The position numbers and the translations under genes are program-made. Shown in pieces: positions 1 through 8,788 of a stretch of DNA of 64,000 nt. The stretch lies in assembly GCA_964486825.1 (NCBI GenBank), contig CAZAQS010000003.1:1-64000 (forward strand). Reading direction: 5' to 3'. The notes beneath the pieces are model-generated. The model searched no databases, was not told the DNA's origin, and worked only from the letters and a program-made list of their open reading frames with translations. Numbering within the stretch: the stretch's first letter is position 1; the number at the start of each line of letters is the position of its first letter. This DNA is from CAZAQS01 sp964486825 (GTDB lineage: Bacteria > Chloroflexota > Anaerolineae > Anaerolineales > UBA4823).

Positions 1-4
1 ATCC

Positions 5-41
5 AAAAGGGGCTGTCTGAAGGTTATTTTCAGACAGCCCC
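5..41 (-). terminator. Intrinsic terminator downstream of the crp/fnr gene
   Basis: A perfect 12-bp inverted repeat (9-20 with 30-41, 9-base loop) is followed on the minus strand by TTTT (5-8). It lies about 55 bases past the stop of the minus-strand Crp/Fnr gene, so it most likely ends that transcript. Confidence 0.75.
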
Positions 42-54
42 AAGTAATGCTTGT

Positions 55-72
55 ATACGACCTAGGTCGTAT
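55..72. promoter_or_regulatory. 18-bp perfect palindrome, possible operator
   Basis: ATACGACCT/AGGTCGTAT is a perfect palindrome with no spacer. It sits between the stop of the Crp/Fnr gene and its terminator hairpin. A zero-loop palindrome suits a dimeric DNA-binding protein better than an RNA hairpin, but the gene it might control would lie outside the window. Its function is unknown. Confidence 0.4.
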
Positions 73-96
73 GCAGGAGGATCGGGAGTGGCTCGC

Positions 97-816
97 TCAG
101 GTATCGCTGCGCCGCGCCAAACCTTCCGGGTCCAGCAGAACGATGGCATGCTTCTCGACCCGCAGCAGGCCTTCTTCTTCCAGACTGCGCAAGGCCCGGC
201 TGAGCACATCCCGCACCGTGCCCAGGCGATTGGCCATCCTGTCAAAGGTGGTCCAGGCACGCCGCGGGACGATCAATTGACCCCCGGAATATTCGGCGTT
301 CTTGAGCAGTGTGTGTGCCAGGCGAGCTTCCACACTCCGCAATGATAGGTCTTCGACCAGCCCAATATAGTAAAGGATGCGCTGGCCCAGGCTGCGAATA
401 ATGGATAGGGCCAGCTCAGGGTGTCGAGCTATCAGGTTCAGGATGTCCGCCTTTTCAATGGCCCAGACCTGCACCGTTTCGAGCGCAACCACAGTCCCTG
501 GATAGTTTGTGTCGGTGAGAATTGCGACATCACCAAATACATCCCCCTTCTTCAAGAAGAGCAAGGCCTGTTCTCGCCCTTCTGGCGAGATACGCGAAGC
601 TTTGACCCAACCGGACTCCAGGATATAGAGCCAGTTGGCAGGCTCACCTTCCATGAAGATGACCTGACCTTCCTCGAACTGGCGTGGAACGGCCACGCTG
701 GCCAGAGCGGTTTGTACGTGTGCAGGCAGCTCGTTGAAGTGACGGACGATTGATAATGCCTGTATGGCGCGTTCCACGTCCTGGGAGGTGGTGTTGTGAG
801 GAGTAGAGTGGCTCAT
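97..816 (-). CDS. Crp/Fnr family transcriptional regulator
   Basis: A 239-residue two-domain regulator. Residues about 20-145 form a cyclic-nucleotide-binding-like beta barrel (F-x-E-G-x-x-I-F-x-E-G-E, then G-D-V-F-G-D-V-A-I-L), joined by a long dimerisation helix to a C-terminal winged helix around residues 170-230 (N-R-L-G-T-V-R-D-V-L-S-R-A-L-R-S-L). There is no N-terminal Cys cluster of the FNR type, so it is probably not an oxygen-sensing Fe-S protein. The effector is not evident. It is divergent from gyrA across 133 bases. A plausible -10 (TACAAT preceded by TG-A) lies about 25 bases upstream of its start. Family assignment is firm; physiological role is not. Confidence 0.9.
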   Translation of the reverse strand: MSHSTPHNTTSQDVERAIQALSIVRHFNELPAHVQTALASVAVPRQFEEGQVIFMEGEPANWLYILESGWVKASRISPEGREQALLFLKKGDVFGDVAILTDTNYPGTVVALETVQVWAIEKADILNLIARHPELALSIIRSLGQRILYYIGLVEDLSLRSVEARLAHTLLKNAEYSGGQLIVPRRAWTTFDRMANRLGTVRDVLSRALRSLEEEGLLRVEKHAIVLLDPEGLARRSDT

Positions 817-889
817 TTTTTAGACCAGGGCCTGTTCACCTATTGTATCACCGCCAAACATACCAAGCCATCATCAAGATATTAACGGT

Positions 890-895
890 TATAAT
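890..895 (+). promoter_or_regulatory. Putative -10 box of gyrA
   Basis: A perfect TATAAT lies 54 bases before the gyrA start. No good -35 is seen at 17 bases. It is the best promoter element in the crp-gyrA divergent region. Confidence 0.45.
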
Positions 896-949
896 TTATG
901 TTCCCTGGGGAAAGATCTGGACGGGGAAAACAAGTAAACAAGGAAAGCA

Positions 950-3430
950 ATGGACATTGGTACTGTACAAAACATTGATTTAGATGAGCAAATGCGCTCG
1001 GCTTACCTCGATTATGCCATGAGCGTGATCGTATCGCGCGCCCTTCCCGACGCGCGCGACGGCTTGAAGCCGGTCCACCGGCGCATCCTGTACGCCATGC
1101 ACGATATGGGTATCCGCCCCAATACAGCTTATAAGAAATCCGCCCGTATCGTCGGTGAGGTGCTGGGTAAATACCATCCGCATGGCGATTCGGCTGTTTA
1201 CGAAGCCATGGCCCGCATGGCACAGGATTTCTCCCTGCGCTACCTGTTAGTAGATGGACAGGGCAACTTCGGCTCCATAGACGGCGACGCACCCGCTGCC
1301 ATGCGCTATACTGAAGCCCGCCTGCATCCTATGGCAGGCGAAATGCTAGCTGACCTGGAGCAGAATACGGTCGATTTCGTAGACAATTTTGACGGTTCAC
1401 TGCAGGAGCCATCCGTGCTGCCCTCCCTGCTGCCCAATATGCTTCTGAACGGCTCCTCCGGGATTGCCGTGGGCATGGCTACCAATATCCCACCCCATAA
1501 CCTGCGCGAAGTGGCCTCCGGCATCATCTTCATGATCGATAACTACGGCCGCGAAGATGGGACGGTAGATATCGACGAGCTGCCCTTCGACGACCTGGTC
1601 AAGCATATACCTGGGCCCGACTTTCCCACCGGTGGCATTATCATCGGCATGGAGGGTATCCAGCAGGCCTATAGCACCGGGCGCGGACGCCTGGTCTTGC
1701 GCGGGTTGGCCCATATCGAGGAGATGGGCGCCAACCGTCACCGTATCGTCATTACGGAAATCCCCTACCAATTGAACAAGACCAACCTGCTCGAGCGCAT
1801 CGCCGAACTTGCCCGCGATGGCCGGCTGGACGAAATCTCGGACCTGCGCGACGAATCCGACCGCCGCGGAATGAGCATCATCATCGAGCTCAGGCGCGGC
1901 GCCCAGCCCACCAAAGTCCTCAACCAGTTATATAAGTTCACCCCCTTGCAGTCTACCTTCGGCGTCCAGATGCTCGCCCTGGTAGACGGAGAGCCGCGCC
2001 TGCTGCCCCTCAAACGCGCCATGCAAATCTTTATCGACCATCGCCGGGAGGTGATCGTCCGGCGGTCTCAGTTCCAGCTCGATAAAGCCCGGGCGCGCGC
2101 CCATATCCTGGAAGGCTTACTGATCGCCCTGGCAAACCTGGATGAGGTCATCCGCACCATCCGGGAATCGGCCGATGCGGATGTTGCTCGCGACCAACTC
2201 ATGAAGCGCTTCAAGCTGTCCGAGTTGCAGGCCCAGGCCATCCTCGACTTGCAGCTTCGCCGCCTGGCGGCCCTGGAGCGGCAGAAGATCCAGGATGAGC
2301 AGACCCAGGTCAGGCAGCGCATCGTTGAGCTGGAAGACCTGCTGGCTACCCCACGCAAGGTTCTTGCCTTGATCAAGGGCGACCTGGAAGGGATTGCTGA
2401 TAAATACGGTGACGACCGGCGCACTCGTATCGCGCCCGAAGCTCACGAGACCTTCCGGGAGGAAGACCTGGTCGCCCAGGAGGATATCCTGGTAAGCATT
2501 ACGCAAAGGGGCTATATCAAGCGGGTGCTTGCCAAGAGCTTTAAGGCCCAGGCCCGCGGCGGCAGGGGCGTTACCGGGCACACGACCCGGGACGAGGACG
2601 AGATTTTGATCGTGTTCCCAGCCCGGACTCTGGACACCTTGCTCTTCTTTTCGGATCGCGGTAAAGTCTATTCCGAAAAGGCTTACCAGATCCCAGACGC
2701 CGATCGCACGGGCAAGGGCATCCCTATGGTGAATGTCCTCGCCCTCGAAGCTGGGGAGACCATTACCGCCGCCGTGCCTGTCCCGGTCTTCGATGCGCAG
2801 ACCTACTGCACCATGGCGACCCTGTCCGGGCGCATCAAACGCGTCCCCCTGTCCGAATTTGCCTCCGTGCGCCCGTCCGGGATGATTTCGATCTCCCTGA
2901 CCAAAGGCGATGAGTTAGGCTGGGTGCGCCTGACCAACGGCCAAAACGATATCATCCTGGTAACCGAAAAGGGGCAGGCGCTGCGTTTTTCCGAGCAAGC
3001 GATCCGCTCCATGGGCCGGCAGGCAGCCGGTGTGACAGGCATAAGGTTATCACGCGGCGACCGGCTGGCCAGCATGGAAGTGGTCGAGCCAGAGGCCGAC
3101 CTCCTGGTCATCACTGCCAGAGGCTTTGGCAAGCGCACCTCCTTGGAGGAGTACCCAGCAAAAGGACGCGGGACGGGCGGAGTCAAGACCATCGACCAGA
3201 AAGCCCTCTCTAGTATTGGCCCGATCGTCTCTGCCAGGGTAGTACAGCCTGCTGACGATCTGACCATCATCTCGGCCGGAGGCCTGATCCTGCGCACAAA
3301 GGTACGCGCCATCAAACAGGCAAGCCGCGCCACGCGCGGGGTGCGCCTGATCGAGTTACAGGCCGGCGACCATGTGGCCTCCCTGGCTCGCATCTCTGAG
3401 GCAGACCTTAAAAAAGTCGGCGCGGGCTAA
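950..3430 (+). CDS. gyrA: DNA gyrase subunit A
   Basis: An 826-residue type IIA topoisomerase A subunit, which cuts and rejoins DNA in the GyrA2GyrB2 complex to introduce negative supercoils. The catalytic tyrosine is Tyr120 in A-A-M-R-Y-T-E. The quinolone-resistance region keeps Ser81 and Glu85 (E. coli 83 and 87), so no classic resistance change is visible. A GyrA-box, Q-A-R-G-G-R-G, around residues 533-539 opens the C-terminal beta-pinwheel and marks it as gyrase rather than ParC. Length is normal. A weak Shine-Dalgarno (AAGGAAAG) precedes the ATG. gyrB is not adjacent. Confidence 0.98.
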   Translation: MDIGTVQNIDLDEQMRSAYLDYAMSVIVSRALPDARDGLKPVHRRILYAMHDMGIRPNTAYKKSARIVGEVLGKYHPHGDSAVYEAMARMAQDFSLRYLLVDGQGNFGSIDGDAPAAMRYTEARLHPMAGEMLADLEQNTVDFVDNFDGSLQEPSVLPSLLPNMLLNGSSGIAVGMATNIPPHNLREVASGIIFMIDNYGREDGTVDIDELPFDDLVKHIPGPDFPTGGIIIGMEGIQQAYSTGRGRLVLRGLAHIEEMGANRHRIVITEIPYQLNKTNLLERIAELARDGRLDEISDLRDESDRRGMSIIIELRRGAQPTKVLNQLYKFTPLQSTFGVQMLALVDGEPRLLPLKRAMQIFIDHRREVIVRRSQFQLDKARARAHILEGLLIALANLDEVIRTIRESADADVARDQLMKRFKLSELQAQAILDLQLRRLAALERQKIQDEQTQVRQRIVELEDLLATPRKVLALIKGDLEGIADKYGDDRRTRIAPEAHETFREEDLVAQEDILVSITQRGYIKRVLAKSFKAQARGGRGVTGHTTRDEDEILIVFPARTLDTLLFFSDRGKVYSEKAYQIPDADRTGKGIPMVNVLALEAGETITAAVPVPVFDAQTYCTMATLSGRIKRVPLSEFASVRPSGMISISLTKGDELGWVRLTNGQNDIILVTEKGQALRFSEQAIRSMGRQAAGVTGIRLSRGDRLASMEVVEPEADLLVITARGFGKRTSLEEYPAKGRGTGGVKTIDQKALSSIGPIVSARVVQPADDLTIISAGGLILRTKVRAIKQASRATRGVRLIELQAGDHVASLARISEADLKKVGAG

Positions 3431-3453
3431 TTTATTCTTGTATGGAGAGAGAA

Positions 3454-3693
3454 TCAGGGTAAAAAGGGAGGCGCGATCCGTTCGGTCACCAATAAAAAGA
3501 AGCTGCTCAAAATACAAGACATCAACAGGATCATCACCGCGACGATGAAGCGCTGTACGGGCGTCATACCCAGGAAATAGCTCTTGCGCGGGGCAGCGGA
3601 TTCCTTGAAGGCATATACATCCTGCTCTGGCCGCTCTTCCAGCCCTTCATCAAACGAATACTCTCCAGCCTCTGCTCGAAATTCTTCAAACAT
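3454..3693 (-). CDS. Small single-span membrane protein, unknown function
   Basis: 79 residues: an acidic soluble N-terminus (residues 1-45) and one hydrophobic helix at about 47-72, ending in a short Pro-rich tail. A strong Shine-Dalgarno (GGAGG, 6 bases before the ATG) supports translation. It starts 26 bases after the birA stop on the same strand, so it is probably co-transcribed with birA. No family is recognised. Its topology is probably N-in, but this is only inferred from charge. Confidence 0.65.
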   Translation of the reverse strand: MFEEFRAEAGEYSFDEGLEERPEQDVYAFKESAAPRKSYFLGMTPVQRFIVAVMILLMSCILSSFFLLVTERIAPPFLP

Positions 3694-3719
3694 ATCCTAC
3701 CTCCAAAGAACGGCCTGTC

Positions 3720-4547
3720 TTATGCCAACGGCGCCAGGCGTACCTCACCCACGTGGATCAAAACCGTTTCACCCGCGCGTGTCTTGAGCCGGAGAGAGCC
3801 ATCCGGCGCCAGGCCGATCACCTGGCCCTCGTGAACCGGGATGGGTAGCCCTTCCAGGTCCTTCGGCAGCCCGTCTTTCCCAGGGCTCTGTCCTGGGGAG
3901 ACCTGCACCCACTCGCCTCGGAAAGCCAGGCGTTCTTCCCAGGCTTGCAAAAATGCCTGGGAGGCCAGGCGCGGCCGCCATTCCAACAGGTTCGCCAATA
4001 CGCCGTGCAGCAGCTCTACCCGCTCGACCGGGTGACCCGCTATGGACTCGACGCAGGTAGCGGGAAAGCGCAGCCGCGTGTCCTCCATGACGGAGGCGGG
4101 TGCAACGTTTATGCCAATCCCCAGGATCAGCGCGCTCATCTGGCTCCCGGACCATTGGGCTTCCACCAGCACCCCGCTGACCTTGCGGCGCTCCAGCAAG
4201 ACATCATTAGGCCACTTGATCTTGGGACTTAATCCATACAGCATATGCAGCGCATCACAAACTGCCAGCGCACCCAGGGCGGTCAGGCGCGGCAGTACAT
4301 ATGCCCCTTCCTGATCGGGATAGAGCACCAGGCTGAAGGCCAGGCTTGCGCCGGCTGGGGTATGCCAGCTACGGCCCATCCGGCCGCGGCCGGCCGTTTG
4401 CTGGTCAGCTACCACCAGGGCCAGGTCAGGAGCACCTTCTTCAATCCAGCGGGCAGCCTCATCGTTGCTCGAGCTGGTCTTCTCGAAGAAGCGAACGCTG
4501 CCCAACCGCAGGTCGGCCAGTTTAACTTCCAGGCTAACTTGGTTCAT
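3720..4547 (-). CDS. birA: Biotin--[acetyl-CoA-carboxylase] ligase
   Basis: A 275-residue biotin protein ligase. It activates biotin with ATP and attaches it to the lysine of biotin carboxyl carrier proteins. Signature motifs are G-R-G-R-M-G-R (residues 53-59, biotinyl-AMP binding) and K-W-P-N-D (111-115), followed by G-V-L-V-E. A small SH3-like C-terminal domain ends at R-L-A-P-L-A. There is no N-terminal winged helix, so this is the monofunctional class and not a repressor. Its ATG lies 6 bases after a TAAAAT box, which suggests a leaderless message. Confidence 0.95.
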   Translation of the reverse strand: MNQVSLEVKLADLRLGSVRFFEKTSSSNDEAARWIEEGAPDLALVVADQQTAGRGRMGRSWHTPAGASLAFSLVLYPDQEGAYVLPRLTALGALAVCDALHMLYGLSPKIKWPNDVLLERRKVSGVLVEAQWSGSQMSALILGIGINVAPASVMEDTRLRFPATCVESIAGHPVERVELLHGVLANLLEWRPRLASQAFLQAWEERLAFRGEWVQVSPGQSPGKDGLPKDLEGLPIPVHEGQVIGLAPDGSLRLKTRAGETVLIHVGEVRLAPLA

Positions 4548-4553
4548 AAACGC

Positions 4554-4559
4554 ATTTTA
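4554..4559 (-). promoter_or_regulatory. -10 box giving a leaderless birA transcript
   Basis: On the minus strand TAAAAT ends 6 bases before the birA ATG, so transcription should begin at or within a base of the start codon. No Shine-Dalgarno is present. Several other genes in the window share this layout. Confidence 0.5.
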
Positions 4560-4662
4560 CCTCACAGGCTGGGTTTTTGAATCAACGCTTCGGAAAGGTT
4601 TTAGATCTTGCGTGTTATTTAGACAGGAGGTCTCAAATGTTCCTTATCGAAGTCCCTGGAGA

Positions 4663-5916
4663 TCAGGTGGAAAGCAGGTTCTGGTCCCTGCGCAAGGCGC
4701 GGTTGAGGCCAATCAGGACGGTGAAGGCTATGAAGGTGATCAGGATCAGCGCTACACCCGCCGAGGCTGCCAGCGTCTGGGCGTCGATCTGGGCCGGTAG
4801 ATCCAGGAGTGAAACCGATGTGACCAGCGCCAGCCCGTTCCAGACGGCATGCAGCAGGACAGCACAGAAAAAGATCACCACCAGGCGCAAGTAACGGCGG
4901 TGGCTCCAGGCTAAAGCCAGCGCCCAGCCCGTCAAGCCTGCCGTAAGGATATGCAACAGCCCGGTTCCCATCCGCAAGACGACCGAAGTGGTCCAATCCC
5001 CTCCGGTGGAAGTAAAGGCCAGGTTTTCGAACAGGGCAAAGCCGGCTCCGCTAATCAGCCCCCCGGTAAAGCCTTCTGCCGCAGACAGTCGCCGCCCGGC
5101 TAACAGCTACACCCCGATCGGCTTGAACAGCTTCTCGATCAGCGGCACGACCCCCGCGGTGAAGCTGAAAACAGTAAAGATAACCGCCGGCTGGGTCAGG
5201 TATGGACTGATCAGTGGTAGGGCCCGTTCAGGGGCATCGCGGAAATTCTCTAGCTGTTCGCCCAGGAGCATCAGCTCCTGGAGCAGGTCCGGGCGCAAGG
5301 ATAGGTAAATAATGCCGATAACTACCAGGGAAAGGATGGCAAAAAGCTCGGCTGCCAAAGTCAGGAGTGGTCCGAGCACAAGCCCGCTGGCAAACACCCC
5401 CCAGGACCGCTGCAGCGAGCCGGTGGGCAAGCCCCTCCAACCCAGGTAAGCAAGCAGCAGGACCGGTAGCCCGACCGCCAGCACATGCAGCGGCGGCAGT
5501 AAGACCCATTCCAATACCCCGGACCTGGAAACGTAATCTCCCAGCAGGACCACCAGGATGATGACGAGCACCAACAGCACTGGCCTTGTCAAGCTCCTGG
5601 CGATCCTCCCCAGGCGCCCGGGTTCACCAGCCGGCCTCCCGATCAAGCGCAGCAGAGCGTACCAGGCCGAAGGCAACAACAAGAACGAGCTCAAAGCCGT
5701 CCCTGCCGAGATCAAGAAGATCGGAGTGGTATCGTAAAAGAAGACCTCGGGATTGTATACCTGCACCAACCCGAGCGTCACCAGCCCGGCAGCAAAGGAA
5801 AACAAGCTAAAGAATGCCAGCAGGCTAAGCGCGAGCTGGAAGACAGAAGGCCAGTGAGTAGGTGGCCGCGAAAGGTAGTCAGGATCAGGAGTTTGGTAGA
5901 TGCCCGTATTTCTCAT
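4663..5916 (-). pseudogene. PrsW-family intramembrane protease, interrupted by an in-frame TAG
   Basis: Two reading frames, 5916-5107 and 5106-4663, are in the same phase and separated only by TAG at 5107-5109 (codon 270). Together they give 417 residues plus the amber codon: eight or more membrane spans and the PrsW motifs G-x-G-F-A-L-F-E-N (residues about 290-298), His322 in R-M-G-T-G-L-L-H, and a later L-H-A-V-W-N-G. The usual E-E-x-x-K is E261-K-x-x-K265, so the second acidic residue is replaced by Lys. In relatives the stop position is commonly Trp, so TGG to TAG is the simplest explanation. The missing Glu and the stop together suggest inactivation; a sequencing error cannot be excluded. 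Confidence 0.75.
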
Positions 5917-5990
5917 ATCATCGGTGACCCTGCCTCTACGGAAGCCTGGGATTTCGTCCCAACTTGCCGGGGGACAGGGGATTCCCTCAT

Positions 5991-7259
5991 TTATCTCTCT
6001 TCGATGGTAATGTCCTGGATCAGATCTCCGTCAGGCAGATCGCCGCCCTGAGCGGGGTTGCGAGGCGTCAACGACTCTGCCACCTCCATCCCTGAAATGA
6101 CCTGTCCAAAGATTGTGTAACCGCCGTCCAGGTCCGAGATGGGCGCAAAAGTTATAAAGAATTGGCTGCCGTTCGACCCCGGTCCCGCATTCGCCATACC
6201 AACCAAACCTGGACGGTCGAAGTTCAAGCCGGCTGATATCTCGTTGTCGAAGGCGTAGCCTGGGCCGCCAAAGCCGGTGCTGGTCGGGTCGCCGCTCTGA
6301 GCGACGAAGCCGGGCAGGACCCGGTGGAACATGACCCCATCGAACCAGTCATTCTGGGATAAGAAAACAAAGCTATTGACCGCCATGGGAGCCTCTTCCG
6401 GAAATAGCTCGATCACGATATCCCCCTTGTTGGTATGCAAGGTGGCTTTGTATTGCTTTGCCAGGTCGATCACCTGCGGAGGACACTCGGTAAACTGTCG
6501 CTCTTCCAACTTGGTCATTTCCACCAGCGCAGAAACCGTATCTACGTTGGCAGGCACATTGCTAGGCCAGACACGGTCGTTGATCAGGAGGAAGGGTGTG
6601 CCAGGGATACCGATGCCTACCGCTTCATCCCAGGCTTCTTGAGCCATCGCTTCCATCTCGGCGCTGGTCAGGTCTGATGCAAACTGTTCCTGGTCCAGGC
6701 CCAGCTCGCCGGCCGCTTCCACCAGCCAGTCTTCGAATTCGGCTACATCCAGTGGGGCCCACTCGGATTGGCGCTCGAAGAGCAGGTCATGCATTTCCCA
6801 GAACTTATCCTGGTTTGCAGCGGACTCCGCCGCTTGAGCAGCCAGAGCTGCCTTATCATGGAATGGGTTCTCGGGCGTTCCAATTAACGGGTAATGGCGG
6901 AAAACCAACCGTAGATCGTCAGGGTATTGCTCCAGGAGTTGCGTCATCACGGACGCAAACTGTGCGCAGTATGGTCACTGAAAGTCGCTGTACTCGACGA
7001 TGGTTACGGTCGCATTCTCAGGCCCTAAGCTGTGCTCGTCAGGCGTGATGTCTGGGAAGAGGGATAACTCTTCCGGGCTGGGAGTCGGTAATGCGCTGAC
7101 AACTGTGCAAGCGGTCGTGAAGCTTGCCCCGCTTGCAGGCACGGGCGTATCCGTCGGCGGGAGGGGCGTGGGTTCCTCTTCATCTACAGGCGTCCGTCCT
7201 CCACAGGCTGCCAGCAAAAATCCCAGTAGTAACAATCCAATCCATCTTGTTCTTACCAT
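5991..7259 (-). CDS. DsbA-like/cyclophilin fusion lipoprotein, putative selenoprotein (TGA = Sec95)
   Basis: The frame opened by the ATG at 7259 reaches TGA at 6975-6977 and continues in the same phase to 5991. Read through, it is a 422-residue protein. Residues 1-19 are a lipoprotein signal peptide (L-L-A-A-C19), followed by a Thr/Pro linker. Residues about 80-265 form a DsbA-type thioredoxin fold in which E-Y-S-D-F-Q is followed by U95-P-Y-C98; the TGA sits exactly at the first Cys of the expected C-P-Y-C. The cis-Pro motif G-I-P-G-T-P-F follows (Pro222). Residues about 272-422 are a cyclophilin PPIase (F-H-R-V-L-P-G-F, G-S-Q-F-F-I-T). It is predicted to be anchored outside the membrane and to combine disulfide exchange with proline isomerisation. 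A SECIS-like hairpin follows the TGA. The alternative is a Cys-to-stop mutation. Confidence 0.75.
6939..6958 (-). promoter_or_regulatory. bSECIS-like hairpin downstream of the in-frame TGA
   Basis: On the minus strand TTGCGTC and GACGCAA form a perfect 7-bp stem closing a 6-base loop, CGTGAT. The stem starts 17 bases after the TGA and the loop G is base 25. From memory, the bacterial SECIS model asks for a loop of 3-14 bases with G in the first two positions, 16-37 bases after UGA; this hairpin meets it. Not verified by folding software. Confidence 0.6.
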
Positions 7260-7446
7260 AAATTATCTCCAATAATAAATTAAGCCAACCACCATCCCAC
7301 AGCTCACCTTGCATTGAAGCGTGGTCGATCCCTCCTCATTTCTTCAAAAAGGTTTTGGGAAGATCGATTAATTGTACCAGCCCGTTTAGCTTCACGCAGC
7401 CTGGTTTTCTGGTAAACTGTTTCCGCTGTCTGGGTTATGCTTCGAG

Positions 7447-8418
7447 ATGCACAAATGGGATCATATGCTTAAGCACGTTATCCTCATCGCCTGGGGCCTG
7501 GTCCTTGGCCTTTGCCTCACATCATGCTCCTCGCAAAGCCAGTCGACCGGATTTCAAGCTGACTCCGTGACTTCAACGTCAGCTCCCAGCCCGAAAGCTA
7601 CCGGCACAGCCAGGCCTTCGGCGACAAGCTCCCTTGCGCCTACCCCGGCGGCCTCCGCTATGCCAACCCACTCTCCGCCCGCCATCCTGCCCAGCCCCAC
7701 GCCTTTCGTCTGCCGGCAGCGCCAGGGACGCATCCTACAGGACCAGGTCTCAACGGATTTCTTACGCTATCCGATCGATTTCCGGGTTTACCTGCCGCCT
7801 TGTTACGACCAGGAGCCAGACCGGCGATATCCTGTGCTGTACCTTCTCCATGGGCAAAGCTATAACGACGACCAGTGGGAGCGCCTGGGAGCGGATGAGG
7901 CAGCGAACGAATTAATCTACCACGGAGAGGCTTCGCCTTTCATCATCGTCATGCCTCGTTATCGCATCTGGTACCAGCCAGACGAGCATAACTTCGGCAT
8001 CGCTATGGTCGAAGTCTTGATCCCGCTTGTCGATTCAAGCTATCGCACCCTCCCGGATCGCCAGAATCGTGCTATCGGCGGATTGTCGATGGGAGCAGCT
8101 TGGGCGTTACACCTGGGCCTTTCTCAGTGGGAGCTATTCGGAGTGATCGGCCTGCACTCCCTGGCGCTCTTCTCCATCGACAGTCCACGCATCCCAGGCT
8201 GGCTGGATTCCATACCCACACCACAGCTCCCCCGCATCTATATCGATATCGGGGACAAGGATACAAAAGCCCTGATCGATTCAACCATATGGTTCGAGGA
8301 AACGCTTACTAAGAAAAATATCCCCCATGAATGGTACCTGTTCTCGGGATATCACGAGGAGAAATACTGGCAGGAACATACCCGGCAGTATCTCCGCTGG
8401 TACACGCAGGACTGGTAG
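7447..8418 (+). CDS. Esterase (alpha/beta hydrolase, esterase D/feruloyl esterase-like) lipoprotein
   Basis: A 323-residue exported hydrolase. A hydrophobic signal ends in a lipobox, L-T-S-C, followed by a Ser/Thr/Pro linker to about residue 88. The catalytic part has the oxyanion motif Y-L-L-H-G-Q, the nucleophile elbow G-G-L-S-M-G-A, an acid candidate in D-I-G-D-K-D, and a C-terminal His in G-Y-H-E-E. This fits the putative-esterase (PF00756) family, acting on acyl esters at the cell surface; the substrate is unknown. The ATG at 7465 is an equally good start, giving a more typical signal peptide. It is transcribed divergently from the selenoprotein candidate. Confidence 0.85.
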   Translation: MHKWDHMLKHVILIAWGLVLGLCLTSCSSQSQSTGFQADSVTSTSAPSPKATGTARPSATSSLAPTPAASAMPTHSPPAILPSPTPFVCRQRQGRILQDQVSTDFLRYPIDFRVYLPPCYDQEPDRRYPVLYLLHGQSYNDDQWERLGADEAANELIYHGEASPFIIVMPRYRIWYQPDEHNFGIAMVEVLIPLVDSSYRTLPDRQNRAIGGLSMGAAWALHLGLSQWELFGVIGLHSLALFSIDSPRIPGWLDSIPTPQLPRIYIDIGDKDTKALIDSTIWFEETLTKKNIPHEWYLFSGYHEEKYWQEHTRQYLRWYTQDW

Positions 8419-8450
8419 GCAGTTACCAGGACTGCCGTGGCAGGTCTTGG

Positions 8451-8459
8451 TGTTATAAT
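8451..8459 (+). promoter_or_regulatory. Extended -10 promoter of gatC, leaderless
   Basis: TG-T-TATAAT (TATAAT at 8454-8459) ends 7 bases before the ATG at 8467. The transcription start should fall at or next to the start codon. This also argues for 8467 rather than an upstream in-frame ATG. Confidence 0.65.
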
Positions 8460-8466
8460 CGCCAGC

Positions 8467-8754
8467 ATGACCCTAACCAAAGAACAGGTTGAGCATATTG
8501 CCCAGCTGGCGCGCCTGAAGCTCACACCCGAGGAAATCGAGCGTTACCGCGCCCAGCTATCAGCTATCCTGGATTACGCCAACCGGCTGCAAGCGGTGGA
8601 TACCACCGGCATCCCCCCTACCTCCAGCGTTCTCCCGCCGCGCTCCGTCCTGCGCGAGGACAAGTCCCGCCCGGGCTTACCCCTCGAAGACCTGCTGCGA
8701 AATGCTCCCGATAGCGAGAAGGGGCAGTTCCGAGTACCGCCTGTATTGGAATAA
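8467..8754 (+). CDS. gatC: Aspartyl/glutamyl-tRNA amidotransferase subunit C
   Basis: A 95-residue subunit of the GatCAB amidotransferase, which converts misacylated Glu-tRNA(Gln) or Asp-tRNA(Asn) to the cognate amide form. It shows the family pattern: L-T-x-E-x-V-x-x-I-A-x-L-A-R-L at the start, a central I-L-D-Y-A-N-R-L helix, a Pro-rich loop and a C-terminal F-R-V-P-P-V-L-E. The 8467 ATG is chosen because a -10 box sits just ahead of it. gatA starts 34 bases downstream; gatB is not in the window. Confidence 0.95.
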   Translation: MTLTKEQVEHIAQLARLKLTPEEIERYRAQLSAILDYANRLQAVDTTGIPPTSSVLPPRSVLREDKSRPGLPLEDLLRNAPDSEKGQFRVPPVLE

Positions 8755-8788
8755 ACGGCCTGTACCTACCGGCAACCATGAAACCAGC

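Noticed and set aside
4577..4894. A plus-strand ORF of 105 codons with a good AGGAGG-like site at 4625
   Set aside because: It lies opposite the conserved end of the PrsW-like gene, and its translation is Arg/Ser-rich with no family resemblance.
5107..5109. TAG in the PrsW-like gene as pyrrolysine
   Set aside because: The site is commonly Trp in relatives, the family is not a methylamine methyltransferase, and no pyl gene is seen.
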